This document shows positions 31,860 through 42,245 of a stretch of 64,000 nt of DNA, one piece after another. A program made the position numbers and the translations under genes. The notes under the pieces were generated by a model that saw only the letters and a list, made by a program, of their open reading frames with translations, made no database searches and was not told the origin of the DNA. Position 1 is the first letter of the stretch, and each line of letters begins with the position of its first letter. Origin of the DNA: Cladocopium goreaui (taxonomy: Eukaryota; Sar; Dinophyceae; Suessiales; Symbiodiniaceae); contig CAMXCT020000452.1 of assembly GCA_947184155.2 (NCBI GenBank), forward strand, positions 89,501 to 153,500, read 5' to 3'.

Positions 31860-31997
31860 GCTGTGCGTCCTGAAATTCTTGCAAGAATGGCCAAAGAAAC
31901 GGAGGGTCAGGGGAGCAGGGAAACGATGGGAAACGGGAGCTGCGGCTCGCGAGAACGATGTGGGGGTGTTACCGTCAAAACGTGGATTCAATGCTAG
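31860..31997 (+). CDS. Coding exon
   Basis: GTGGCCAG| begins AVRPEILARMAKETEGQGSR, ETMGNGSCGSRERCGGVTVK, TWIQC and TAG 31995. 45 codons in a GC-rich island with an AG|G acceptor. No family recognised. Confidence 0.4.
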   Translation, partial: AVRPEILARMAKETEGQGSRETMGNGSCGSRERCGGVTVKTWIQC

Positions 31998-32019
31998 TGA
32001 ATAGTGCTATAATGTGCTA

Positions 32020-32145
32020 TAGAATATATATATATATATTAGTATGCAAAAATATATAATAATCTGATATGTATATATAATTTTCATAATATATATATAT
32101 ATATATTATCTATATAAATTTATATATATATATATATTTTAAAAA
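32020..32145. repeat. (TA)n-rich block
   Basis: Alternating TA runs. Confidence 0.85.
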
Positions 32146-32985
32146 AAGCAGTATATAATGTGATATTTGCATGTGTCTGAAAATGTAGGGTATCCCAAAA
32201 TTGCTTAGTGCCAATAGAGAAAGTGCTGAACAAAATAACAGTGGATTCTGGGGTACCCCGGGATAGGCAAATAAATGCTTTGCTCATTCATTTTCTGGGC
32301 TGACTTGGAATACATTTTACATTTGTTACATGAGCTTTAAAGTTGGAATACACGAATACCCTCCGGTAGATTAAGCGTGGCAAAGGAAAATCCACCATTT
32401 ATAGATGTTTTGCATTCTTTTCAAAATGCCATTTAGTTCGGGGATTCTCAATTGCCCATTTTTTTGAGTACCGATCTGAGGTAGGTGCAATAGACATACC
32501 ATTTAATACCCAAGCAGGAGGGTGCAGAAGCTGTGTTAGTTTGGCTATGTTTGGCTAGTTTTATATTATTTGGTTTTGCCACCGAAAAGTCATACATCCA
32601 ACATCGTGAAGCAGGTCAATAGGGGCGTAGAAAACCATGACATTGGAGCAAAATTTGGGTATTTAATATGAGGGATGGGATTAAAACCAATAAAATGGTG
32701 GTTATGTACCACCATTCAAATGATAGTCGAATAATATGCTATTAACAAAATGGGGGCCAAAATCAGTTGTGGGATTCGCCCAATGCCATACACCTACAAT
32801 TTGGTGATGATATTGATCGCCTATTTATGATAATATTGGGGATTGTTTTTGTTTAATGGGTTTATCACCTTACCCTGATCATTGGATTGATGATACATGT
32901 TGATACTAAAACTTGACCAAATTATTTGCGGTAGCCATTGTTATATTGTTTTGTAGATCGGAGAGCCAAAATTGTTGGCCTTGCA
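32146..32985. other. Non-coding stretch with an IR-A left-end relic
   Basis: TACCCTCCGGTAGATTAAG at 32357 is a decayed IR-A left arm. No exon seen. Confidence 0.4.
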
Positions 32986-32988
32986 TAG

Positions 32989-33408
32989 TTGATCATTAGA
33001 GAAAACCTAGTTACATCTATTTATATTATTTATGTTGATTTGCACTTTGGTTACATCCTCAACTTCGCTCCCCAAAATTGTATACATCTGCTGAAAGACC
33101 AACTTTGCTACAATGATGGGTTGCTGCATGTTGCTATCACTGGGTTCCGAATCCCAATCCACTTTTGCCTCACCAACATGAATTCGCACAAGGCTTGCGG
33201 TTGGGGTTCTCAGTCAGCAGAAACTTCAAGCCCTCAGACCCAATGTGATCCATGCGCGCAGACCTTGCAGAACCAGGGCAAGGAGTGCCATAAGATTTTG
33301 ATGAATAGCCCAAGTTGGGCCGAGACGGCTGACAGCGATTCTCGGACCTTGCATTTTCTTCTGGATTTGCTCAACACCTGGGGCTCTGGGGGAAAAAATC
33401 ATCCATAA
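32989..33408 (+). CDS. 139-codon open frame
   Basis: ENLVTSIYIIYVDLHFGYIL, NFAPQNCIHLLKDQLCYNDG, then the GC-richer NSHKACGWGSQSAETSSPQT, QCDPCAQTLQNQGKECHKIL, TADSDSRTLHFLLDLLNTWG, stop TAA 33406. Only about 33180-33400 has coding composition, with four Cys (C-x2-C-x9-C). The minus frame 33226-33540 competes. Family unknown. Confidence 0.4.
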   Translation: MIIRENLVTSIYIIYVDLHFGYILNFAPQNCIHLLKDQLCYNDGLLHVAITGFRIPIHFCLTNMNSHKACGWGSQSAETSSPQTQCDPCAQTLQNQGKECHKILMNSPSWAETADSDSRTLHFLLDLLNTWGSGGKNHP

Positions 33409-33716
33409 AGCAGCGATTTTTGAGGTCCGGGTGCCAGGGTTTCGGCTCACCATATCACTCCAGAGTGATATCATAGTGATTTGGTTGGTTTGATCGGGGG
33501 TCAATACATTCTCATGGCAGATTCTACCGCTTCGCTCCAATAGAACAACATGTAGAACACCTCATGGTTTTCTCCATCTCATTGGTTGCTTTAGTTCCCC
33601 ATCTGACGATCAAATTCTTAAGGTTGCTTTCAACGACAAAGTCCCCCTAAAAAAATGATCATCACTACATTTTTCCATACTTCTCCCATGAACACATTTT
33701 TTGGGGGGGATAATAA

Positions 33717-33899
33717 ATCACTCACGTCCCACGCACCCAGATCTTCCCTGGGACCAGCGCCACAGCTCTTAGGACACCTTCAGGAACTTCCTACAGAGCG
33801 AATGTCCAGGTGCTGAGATCTGGGCTGGGAAGAATGCATCATGGGAGATCGAACATGGCTGTTTCTGGGGAATGGGTCATGGGATATAAGTTGATATAA
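33717..33899 (+). CDS. Possible coding exon
   Basis: HVPRTQIFPGTSATALRTPS, GTSYRANVQVLRSGLGRMHH, GRSNMAVSGEWVMGYKLI, stop TAA 33897. GC-rich up to about 33870. Confidence 0.35.
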   Translation: MTHVPRTQIFPGTSATALRTPSGTSYRANVQVLRSGLGRMHHGRSNMAVSGEWVMGYKLI

Positions 33900-33904
33900 G
33901 AATA

Positions 33905-34735
33905 AAGCCACAATAAACAACCATGGAAATGATGGCTCATAATGAGAGATCAAACCAGCCAAAAACAGAAAACTAACGGAACTTTTAGTATCAGAGCTTG
34001 ACAAAAAGGTTGAGTCTGGTGGAGATTCAGCCAGCGAGAGATGGTACAGCTCTATTTGTGTGATGCAGCACAGTTTTTGGAATATCAAGTATTTCTTCTG
34101 CGTCTTGCCTATAGGGTATATGTACGATGTAGGAAGGATTATGGTAACGGTAGAAGAACAGCTAGAGACAATCAGTAAAAACTATACATGAGGTGTTAGA
34201 TGTATGAATTAAACTTGGGTATCGCATGGTATCGCAAAAAGGGATGGCTTCTCTTAAGAAACCAATCAAGTATCTCAGTTTCACTTGGTCTTGGATGTTG
34301 TTTATGTGTGTAGGATATGAGGTTTGAATTAAAACAAGACTGATCACAATCAGCTCATACTTTGTAGGGAGGTTTGCTCAGCAACCAAGCAGACACAGGT
34401 TCTTTGAAGCCACACTTAATGTGCATCCACTTAAGAACGTAATTTTTTAAATGATTCAAAGCCGTTGTTAAGTACACCCCGGTTTTATATTTGTATGCTC
34501 ATGTTCCTATAATGTTTCTTTATTATTAAACTAGTGTCGTTATTATTGCTCTTGGTGTATAATCACATACACTCGCTATCAATCATCAACTTACAGATAG
34601 ATACAGCTGTATACTTTATATATATTTAGATATATATATATATATAACATTATATAACAGGTATGCATGTAATATATAATATACATACACAAATACGTAC
34701 ACAATACGTACACAATACGTGCATCTAGAATCTAT
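33905..34735. other. AT-rich non-coding stretch
   Basis: No exon seen. TA-rich block at 34615-34730 with TACACAATACG repeats. Confidence 0.45.
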
Positions 34736-34738
34736 CTA

Positions 34739-34863
34739 CAATGTGGTGCCTCCCAGTTATAAGTTGGTTTATAAACCCCATTAACTATAGTTATATCTGC
34801 CATAAACCATAGTTATGGGAGTTATTTGCACCAACTTATCTAACTATGGGGCACCACCTTGTA
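34739..34863. mobile_element. IR-C foldback element
   Basis: CAATGTGGTGCCTCCCAGTT to CTATGGGGCACCACCTTGTA. The interior is mirrored around CCATAAACCATAGTTATGG. Confidence 0.8.
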
Positions 34864-34958
34864 CATATATTATCCATATATTAACCATTAACCATAGATT
34901 ATCCATATATTAACCATATATTAACCATAGATTCCCATTGATATATACATAGTCTAAG

Positions 34959-35123
34959 CTTCAGGGTCTCAGCGGCTCAGATGCTTCGATGGAACTCCTG
35001 AAACCGGCCACTGATCGCTTGAAGACTGCCGTCGCCTTTCCACCTGGGAGGCCGCCGGACCGTGGGAGACTACGACGATGGTTGCGACCTGATCATGGGG
35101 ATTTAAGCATTGACAAATGGTGA
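34959..35123 (+). CDS. Coding exon
   Basis: AGTCTAAG| begins LQGLSGSDASMELLKPATDR, LKTAVAFPPGRPPDRGRLRR, WLRPDHG, then runs into a tandem array and stops at TGA 35121. The GC-rich part ends near 35098. Strong codon look. Arg/Pro-rich end. Confidence 0.45.
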   Translation, partial: LQGLSGSDASMELLKPATDRLKTAVAFPPGRPPDRGRLRRWLRPDHGDLSIDKW

Positions 35124-35660
35124 TTTCATAGGAGATAACCATGACAAAATGGTGATTTCATAGGAGATAACCATGACAAAATGGTGATTTAATGGGATTT
35201 AACCGTGAACTATAGTGATTTATATAACGGGATTTAACCATGAACAATAGTGATTTACATAATGGGATTTAACCGTGAACAATAGTGATTTAATGGAATT
35301 CAACCATGAACAATAGTGATTTAATGATTTAACCATGAACAATAGTGATTTAATGGGATTTAACCGTGAACAATAGTGATTTATATAATGGGATTTAACC
35401 ATGAACAATAGCGATATAATGGGATTTGACCGTGAACAATAGTGATTTATATAATGGGATTTAACCGTGAACAATAGTGATCTAATGGGATTTAACCGTG
35501 AACAATAATGATTTATATAATGGGATTTGACCATGAGCAATAGTGTTTTAATGGGGTTTAACCGTGAACAATAGTGATTTAATGGGATTTAACCATGAAC
35601 AATAGTGATTTACATATTGGGATTTGACCATTAAATATGGTGATTTGATAGAAGTTAACC
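35100..35660. repeat. Tandem array of 22-33 bp units
   Basis: Units such as AACAATAGTGATTTAATGGG with variable TATA insertions, about 20 units. The GTGATTTAATGGG core is shared with the array at 1019-1195. Confidence 0.85.
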
Positions 35661-35835
35661 ATGCAGAAATGACGATGCAAGGAACCTCATCATGCGATTT
35701 TTGTTGGGGATTTTGGACATAAAGTTGTGTAACATACCTATCTGTGTGGTTATCAATCTAGCTATCTATCCGTCTATCTATCTGGCTACATCCAAACATA
35801 CACTTGCAATCACTTGCATACATGCATATGTATGT

Positions 35836-35960
35836 AATGTCACGTAACGTAACGTAACGTAACAAAATGTAATGAAATGTAATGTAATGTATGTATATTT
35901 TTATATAATTATATATATATATACATCTATATACACATATATATATATACACATATACAT
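35836..35960. repeat. (TAACG)n / (TAATG)n and TA-rich block
   Basis: GTAACGTAACGTAACGTAAC then AATGTAATG repeats and TA runs. Confidence 0.85.
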
Positions 35961-36573
35961 ATCAGCATGTATTACTTGACGCAGCCAGTCTTCTTGAAAG
36001 CCTTCGGGGACGTCGCAAAGAATTAGATGCCAACGGTGCTATCCGTGCGGCCTTCATGGGTTCATTTCTCTCTACGGCTTCCAGATTTCATGGACCTCAC
36101 ATGGAAGACGTTCCCGGATGCGAAGATACGTGTCCGCTGTGCAAAAACGAAAGGGGTACTTGGCAGCATCTCATGTGGGAGTGTCAAGCCGACCCTCCAC
36201 CCGTGGCTTGCCCACCGAATGTTTTGCAACGTCGGTTCGGGTGGCACCTCAACAGCTGTGATCCTGATTTGAACCACGCAATTTCTGGTCACATTGCTTC
36301 TACGATTCAAAAAAATTGGCATATACGCCATCCGGATCGACAGGATCCAACCTGACTCGGCCACACACAGGTTTCGCTCTCAGGAGAGCAGCCGACCGGT
36401 AGCTCTTGAAGTTAACGTAGAATTCACACCCGTGCTGTCATGGCGTTTGGCGCGCGGGCGCATGCTGCAGCTGCGCGCAATCTTCGGGCGGCAGCTGTCT
36501 CCAACTACCATGATGTTGTCAACATATTTCAGGATTTTGCTGTGTCCATCGCGGGATGATTGGACCCCGATGA
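35960..36573 (+). pseudogene. 3' end of a non-LTR (LINE) retrotransposon, truncated and frameshifted
   Basis: One frame (about 35976-36355) reads DAASLLESLRGRRKELDANG, AIRAAFMGSFLSTASRFHGP and then the zinc knuckle CPLCKNERGTWQHLMWEC (C-x2-C-x8-H-x4-C), followed by NVLQRRFGWHLNSCDPDLNH and stop. This is the C-terminal region that follows reverse transcriptase in many dinoflagellate LINE ORF2 proteins. A second frame (about 36430-36566) carries TRAVMAFGARAHAAAARNLR, AAAVSNYHDVVNIFQDF and a stop, as expected of the extreme C-terminus after a frameshift. No RT or endonuclease domain is present: a 5'-truncated dead copy. The minus frames are shadows. Confidence 0.65.
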
Positions 36574-36716
36574 GATTGTGGTTGATGCCCCACCTGCCAG
36601 AAATCACCAGAAATCCTGGTAGAAAATGCCATCATTTCTGACTGGAACTGAGCTTCAGGAAGTTCAGAGCTGTTTAATTGTGACTTTTGGTTGGGTGGTT
36701 TGGTGCGTAACCATGC

Positions 36717-36811
36717 TAAAGCTTTGGTTTATGGGGATATATCATATCTGTAGATATAGTTAATTGGGGTTTATAACAAACCAACCTTCAACTTGGGGCA
36801 TTACCTTGTAG
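36717..36811. mobile_element. IR-C element, right half
   Basis: GGTTTATGGGGATATATC...CTTGGGGCATTACCTTGTAG. Confidence 0.55.
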
Positions 36812-36853
36812 TTGATGATAAGTCTAACATCTTTGGGTATCCCTGTTGAACAG

Positions 36854-37209
36854 AGAATATCTCCATGATCATAATGTTCCCTTTTATTCCCATGTACTTG
36901 GTAGACTTTGGCTATTTGAAGACTCTGTTTTTCCCCTACAATATGGTTTAACGGTTTACCCTCTGGTCAACGTTTACATATAGCAAAAATCACAATCTTT
37001 AATAGGTCAATCACCTATCAACGGTCCATTTTCCATAGCTATGTTATTACACTATGTTAGTTTACCAGCGGGCATATTTTCCACTGACAAACATTGGCCA
37101 GCACTTTCCGTGCGTCACCAGGCCGGGTGTCGCACGGATTCCCGACGATGTCGCTGCGAACTTCTTGCGGCAGATTCGAGAGTCCATTGCTGGCCTTTGG
37201 GACGCATAG
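36854..37209 (+). CDS. Two-exon model split exactly by an IR-A element (best example)
   Basis: Exon 36854-36965 follows TTGAACAG| and reads EYLHDHNVPFYSHVLGRLWL, FEDSVFPLQYGLTVYPL. The IR-A element supplies CTCTG|GTCAAC and TTTACCAG|. Exon 37079-37209 continues in phase: RAYFPLTNIGQHFPCVTRPG, VARIPDDVAANFLRQIRESI, AGLWDA, stop TAG 37207. The joined frame is 81 codons long, GC-rich near its end and strongly protein-like. The 113-nt intron is entirely element sequence. In-frame codons upstream of 36854 are also open back to 36828. Domain not recognised. Confidence 0.55.
36957..37085. mobile_element. IR-A element, proposed introner
   Basis: TACCCTCTGGTCAACG to GTTTACCAGCGGGCATA. Proposed intron 36966-37078. 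Confidence 0.8.
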
Positions 37210-37490
37210 TCATGGATGGGCTGTGATTCAATGGGATATTTAATATTTAATTTTAATGAGATATACAAGCAACAGTAAGCAACAATATGATATATTCTTC
37301 TGTTCTGTCTGAAAATGGTTTTAACTATCAAGAATCGGCATTGTATGGGACTTTTATAGACATATTCGGGGGAATAACATGGTCACATGTGGTAGATCCA
37401 GAGCTAAATATTCGACCCGTTTTTTAAGGAAAAATACTTTAAAAAAAACACTGAAAGGAATCACTTACTTTAGTTCGAGATATCCCCACC

Positions 37491-38492
37491 ATGACATCTA
37501 TACGTTTTGTTACTGGCAAATCTTCTGGCATTCTATGTGACATATCTTCTGGCATTTTATCTGGCATATCTTCTGGCATTCTATCTGGCATATCTTCTGG
37601 CATTCTACCTGGCATATCTTCTGCAATATCTTCTGGCATATCTTCTGGCACTCTATCTGACATATCTTCTGGCATATCTTCTGACATTCTATCTGGCAAA
37701 TCTTCTGGCGTTCTATCTGGCAAACATTCTGGCACTTTATCTGGCATGCCTTCTGGCAATCTATCTGACATTCTATCTGGCATATCTTCTGGCATTCTAT
37801 CTGGCATATCTTCTGGCATTTTTTCTGGCATATCTTCTGGCATTCTATCTGGCGTTCTATCTGGCAAACATTCTGGCACTTTATCTGGCATATCTTCTGG
37901 CAATCTATCTGACATTCTATCTGGCATATCTTCTGGCATTCTATCTGGCATATCTTCTGGCATTTTTTCTGGCATATCTTCTGGCATTCTATCTGGCATA
38001 TCTTCTGGCATTCTACCTGGCATATCTTCTGGCATATGTTCTGGCATATCTTCTGGCATTCTATCTGGCTTTTGAGGTCCAGGGGTGCGCACTGAGCTCG
38101 GAAGGCCCCAGGTTGAGGTCCAGCGGTGCGCACTGAGCTCGGCAGCTCCCAGGTTGAGGCCCAGCGGTGCGCACTGAGCTGGGAAGGTCCCAGGTTGAGG
38201 TCCAGCAGTGCGCACTGAGCTGGGAAGGTCCCAGGTTGAGGTCCAGGGGTGCGCACTGAGCTGGGAAGGTCCCAGGTTGAGGTCCAGCAGTGCGCACTGA
38301 GCTGGGAAGGTCCCAGGTTGAGGTCCAGCAGTGCGCACTGAGCTCGGAAGTTGGCGAAGAGCTTGGCGAAGAGTTGGCAAGGCGGAAGTGGAGGTGGAAG
38401 TTGATGCAGACATGGTCGAGGAAAAACTGGAGGAGGAGGCGGAGGAGGAGAAGGAGGAGGAGGAGGACAACAGCTCTGATAAAATCTAACAA
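37491..38492 (-). repeat. Composite repeat, longest copy
   Basis: 24-bp units (CTGGCATATCTTCTGGCATT) at 37505-38070 and 39-bp units (GGTCCAGCGGTGCGCACTGA) at 38075-38350, then GAGGAGGAG and TGATAAAATCTAACAA, matching 23.26-23.96 kb. Frames of 194-343 codons on both strands arise because the units are multiples of three. Confidence 0.85.
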
Positions 38493-38584
38493 CGAAGCCG
38501 GTCATTTGAAGGCTTTTCTGCCACCCCCTAAAAGGTTATATGGTCAAGATTCGCTCTCGGTGGAGCAGCTGAGATTTTTTCCAG

Positions 38585-38762
38585 CGGTGCGTCGATGAGG
38601 CTGCCGAATGGGACCAGTTTGAGACGAACAATTTTGGAGTTGCTGTAAGTCCACGTAGGAGACCCATATTTTTTCCCCGGTGATGAGAAGAAAAATCAAA
38701 AGTTCAGGTGCCAGAGCTGGCCAGCGCGAGCAGATGCGCACAGAGGGATGGGGAATTTTCTG
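38585..38762 (+). CDS. Two exons with canonical splice sites
   Basis: Exon 38585-38644 (60 nt) lies between GATTTTTTCCAG| and |GTAAGT and reads RCVDEAAEWDQFETNNFGVA. Exon 38708-38762 follows AGTTCAG| and reads VPELASASRCAQRDGEFSG up to |GTAAGT. Phase 0 is kept across the 63-nt intron. These are the clearest conventional splice sites in the window. The next exon was not found with certainty. No family recognised. Confidence 0.6.
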
Positions 38763-39035
38763 GTAAGTTTTGTATGATATATATCATATCATATTATCAT
38801 ATTACATATCGAATCGTTAACAGAGGGTAGGGCTTAAATTTCAAGCTCTTTTAATACCCATCAGTTGATTGTAGATGGAACCGTTTGGTTCCCATTGAGT
38901 CAAACCACAAAGAACTGGTTTGTTTCAGCCCACAGAAATGAGGGGTTTTCTGTGATCATTGGAAAATCATGGGGATCATGTTATATCAATGTATATCATG
39001 GTTATATCAATGTATATCATGGTTACGTCATTTTC

Positions 39036-39236
39036 CCGCTGAAACGTACTTAAATCTGGATGACATCGACTTTGGTCCTCTCTGGACAAACAGCATTTAT
39101 ATGTATATATATCTCTCTCTCTCTCTTTTGGAAATCTAGCATGGCAATGTGGACACCTCCCACAAACCTGCGTATCATTGATACAAATACAAAGTTCTTT
39201 GGATCATTTGGCTGTTTCGGCCTGGAGGGATGCTGA
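39036..39236 (+). CDS. Possible exons downstream of 38762
   Basis: Two pieces: AETYLNLDDIDFGPLWTNSI (about 39040-39100) and, after AATCTAG|, MAMWTPPTNLRIIDTNTKFF GSFGCFGLEG (39141 to TGA 39234), separated by TA/CT repeats. Plausible continuation of the gene, phase not established. Confidence 0.3.
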
Positions 39237-39424
39237 GGAGGATAAAAACCATAAAAACTTACAAGTTGAAGCCCTTTCTTTACCACTTACAAAATGGTTA
39301 CAAATAGGCAGTTCATGAACCATCAATTCAATGGTGATCTCAACGACTTTCAACTGCTATTTCGGGCCAGAAATCTGTAGCAAAACTCAAACCATGGCTT
39401 GGGAACTGTTGATCTGTTGCTGAG

Positions 39425-39534
39425 GTATGGCGAAGTTTGGGTACGCCTTCCCGAGCGATTTTCAAAGCAGCGGGTTGGATGAGGCCACAGACACTCGGAG
39501 ATCTATTATATTTCAGAGTTTCCAAAGCACATAG
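39425..39534 (+). CDS. Possible exon
   Basis: After GCTGAG|GT: MAKFGYAFPSDFQSSGLDEA, TDTRRSIIFQSFQST, stop TAG 39532. GC-rich core 39427-39505. Confidence 0.35.
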
Positions 39535-39880
39535 CATTAATGATAGCTCTATATATATATATATCCCATTTGAAGTTGGTACGCAAGTTTGAAGCCCTTT
39601 GAGTTTTGGGCGTTTTTTTCTTGAATTGAGGGTCATCAGAATTGGTTTGTTTGTGGGATGTTGTTGTTCCATTGATTCATGAATTATTGGTGACTTCCGG
39701 TGTTGTTGATTACAAAACAACTGGTTCGTCAGTGTTCAAAAAAACTATGTTTCACACGCACACATCTTTAAGTTCAAATCATATATATATATATATACAT
39801 ATATATTCTGTATATTTATATTTGTCGTTTTCCTTTGTTTTCTCTACTTAGAATGGTTTTCATGATCAAGTAAAAACAAG

Positions 39881-39960
39881 GACACCATCAGCCACGAGCT
39901 CGGCCTAAGGAGGCCTTTGAACAACTCCACAAGGCGACGACCTTCATTTCCAAGTTGCTG
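39881..39960 (+). CDS. Exon with donor
   Basis: AACAAG| begins HHQPRARPKEAFEQLHKATT FISKLL and ends at CTG|GTACCT. Amphipathic helix-like. A longer frame reading ELGLRRPLNNSTRRRPSFPS overlaps and is less likely. Confidence 0.4.
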
Positions 39961-40218
39961 GTACCTTGAAACTGGGCGCTGCTGTTTTAAAAACCGGCTG
40001 CTTCCATGGGAAAATCTTCAGAAACTGGGCGATCCAAAGATCCGGAACATCTGAAGTGTTTGGGTTTTGTTCAGCTAAAAAAAAAATCCCAGGGAAAACC
40101 AGGTAATGGGAAAACCAGAATTGGTGTTTTTGTCAGCTAGCCATGCTGGATTCTTCAACTGACTAAGTTCGGTTTATGGTGATCATTACCATAGTTCGGT
40201 GGGTGATCATGAACCTGA

Positions 40219-40437
40219 GGGTCGCCCAATTGTAGCTTGATGAAGCAACAGGCATGTGGCTTAGCCGAGTCTTTTTTCGGGGGAATCCAGATCATCCAGC
40301 CAAATTTGATGCTGGTTGGAGGTTTGGAACATTCTTTATTTTTCCATATATTGGGAATCATTTTCCCAATTGACTTTCACTCCATCATTTTTCAGAGGGG
40401 TAGGTATACCACCAACCAGGATGCTTTGGAAGCCTAA
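40219..40437 (+). CDS. Two-exon terminal model split by an IR-B element
   Basis: Open from 40219: GSPNCSLMKQQACGLAESFF, GGIQIIQPNLML, ending at CTG (40314) where the IR-B element begins |GTTGGA. After ACCAACCAG| (40419) the frame continues D-A-L-E-A and stops at TAA 40435. Excision at the element's own ends leaves a phase-0 junction and an immediate stop. The 5' border is unknown (an in-frame TGA lies at 40216). Confidence 0.45.
   Translation, partial: GSPNCSLMKQQACGLAESFFGGIQIIQPNLMLVGGLEHSLFFHILGIIFPIDFHSIIFQRGRYTTNQDALEA
40312..40419. mobile_element. IR-B element, proposed introner
   Basis: CTGGTTGGAGGTTTGGAAC to GTATACCACCAACCAG. Confidence 0.8.
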
Positions 40438-40891
40438 TGTTCCGAGGAAAAAAAAAACAACATGTGGATTTACCCAGGGAGAAAACAGGGATTTCACCAG
40501 GAACTTTCTCAATGGTTTGGACTTTGCTGGTGGACATGGCTACGACTCGCTCAAGTCATGATGGGTTACCAGTATCTCAGATTGTTGATGGGTTCATGGA
40601 TTTGTTGGTTTGAATGATATAACATCAGCGATATAGTACCCATATGACTGATATTGACTGATTGTTTCTTTCAAACTGTATTTTGTTTGACCCCTTACAA
40701 GTACCATCAAATGAATCAAGTGCCTGTGATGATGAGATAACTGCATAACTGGCGAATGGTGGGTTGTGGGTTTCATGTGTGATTTGTTTCGCCAGTTTGG
40801 AGGAATAAATCCGATTTGGAAGTTGGAAGCTTTTTTTGTTCATGATTTTTTCTGCAAGTTTTCTCGGGTCAACCCGATAGTTATCCTGCAG

Positions 40892-41332
40892 CGTTTTCTT
40901 GGAATTGCAGCCCTGGTTTTCTTCCTGATGAACATGGCTTCGTGCTCGTATCCACAGGTGTGTTTGCCTTTTTTGAGTGGTTTCAACATGTGTTTATGGT
41001 GGTTTCGGAAATTCATCAATCCCAAAGATCGTGGTAAACAAATGCATGAATAAGGACATCATACATATTATGTAATTATATGTTAATATATGTAATTGAC
41101 CATATATATATATATATATATTATGTATACATAATTATATTTATGCACGCATATTAATGTGTATATATATAAGCACATTACAGTATACAATATATTATAC
41201 ATGTGCTTTTTTTCATTGGCACAGCCAATCAATGTTTCAAGCTCTCCCAGGGAAAGCAGTATCCCCCGGAAGGGCTTGAAGCACTGCTGTGTCCCTTTGA
41301 TCCTCAGTGTCTTGGCTTCGCTTCGCTTCGTG
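40892..41332 (+). CDS. Two in-phase exons encoding hydrophobic segments
   Basis: Exon 40892-40957 lies between ATCCTGCAG| and CCACAG|GTGTGT and reads RFLGIAALVFFLMNMASCSY PQ (a membrane helix). Exon 41225-41332 lies between TTGGCACAG| and GTG|GTGAAC and reads PINVSSSPRESSIPRKGLKH, CCVPLILSVLASLRFV. Both are whole codons (66 and 108 nt), so phase 0 holds throughout. A second frame of the latter exon (KLSQGKQYPPEGLEALLCPF) is also coding-like and cannot be dismissed. Probably a small membrane protein gene; family unknown. Confidence 0.45.
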
Positions 41333-41398
41333 GTGAACGGGGGTTGTGCTGATCAAAAATATGTGATTATAATCATATATATATATATATATATATAT

Positions 41399-41498
41399 CT
41401 GGTTGGTGGTTTCAGACATTTTTTATTTTCCATAATATATGGGATAATCCTTCCCATTGACTTTCATATTTTTCAAGATGGTTAAAACCACCAACCAG
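41399..41498. mobile_element. IR-B foldback element
   Basis: CTGGTTGGTGGTTTCAGAC to TTAAAACCACCAACCAG. Flanked by TA-rich DNA, not by exons. A decayed copy follows at 41740-41792. Confidence 0.8.
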
Positions 41499-42084
41499 TA
41501 TATATGTGATGATATGTGATTCTTTGAATGAAACACTCTTGTGACATTTAACTGTACAACTTTTGGTTGACTAATACATTTTTTTTTCACCAACTGTGAC
41601 GTTCCTGGATGTTTTACGGGGCATCCCTCAATGGCAACAGCTTTCAGATCTTTTCGGTGTCAACACTATTGTAGTTGCGCCAGATGACATATACACATTA
41701 TTGATGGTGATTACTATTTGATGGTTTCACTAAAACATTGGTTGTTTGGGTCCCAAATATTCTCAGATCGCTTAATCCACCAACCACAATCGCAGCATGT
41801 CCACTACCAATCCTGTCATAAACCAACCAGTAAAACCAATCTCCATGAATCCAGTAGTAGGTTTATGAAAGATAAGTATATATTGAATATAACATAATAT
41901 AACAATATAGGTATATACATATATAGAGCATATATATATATACTGTATATATTATATAACCATATATATATATTTAGAGATCCATTTCCAGGTATCCGGA
42001 TTATTTATAACATGAGATTGGCTAGTTTCAACACATGTCAACCCGGGCAGCCCACAACTCCCACTATTTGGCTGGCTGGGAACA

Positions 42085-42165
42085 TCCACAAAAGTCAACA
42101 AAATGGTCAGGAGAGCGCCTGTGGAAATTCAACCCGGTCAAACATCCTTTGAAATAGACATTATT
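42085..42165 (+). CDS. Weak exon candidate
   Basis: KSTKMVRRAPVEIQPGQTS-type frame before a TA-rich microsatellite. Placed upstream of the stronger exon at 42246. Confidence 0.25.
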
Positions 42166-42245
42166 TATACATGTATACACTATATATATATATACATACA
42201 TACATACATACATCTGAACACCATTCTCCCATCATATCCCGTCAG

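Noticed and set aside
36380..36641. Frames on both strands overlapping the LINE tail
   Set aside because: Shadows of the frameshifted LINE C-terminus.
37439..38505. 331-343 codon minus frames and 194-209 codon plus frames
   Set aside because: Second copy of the same composite repeat.
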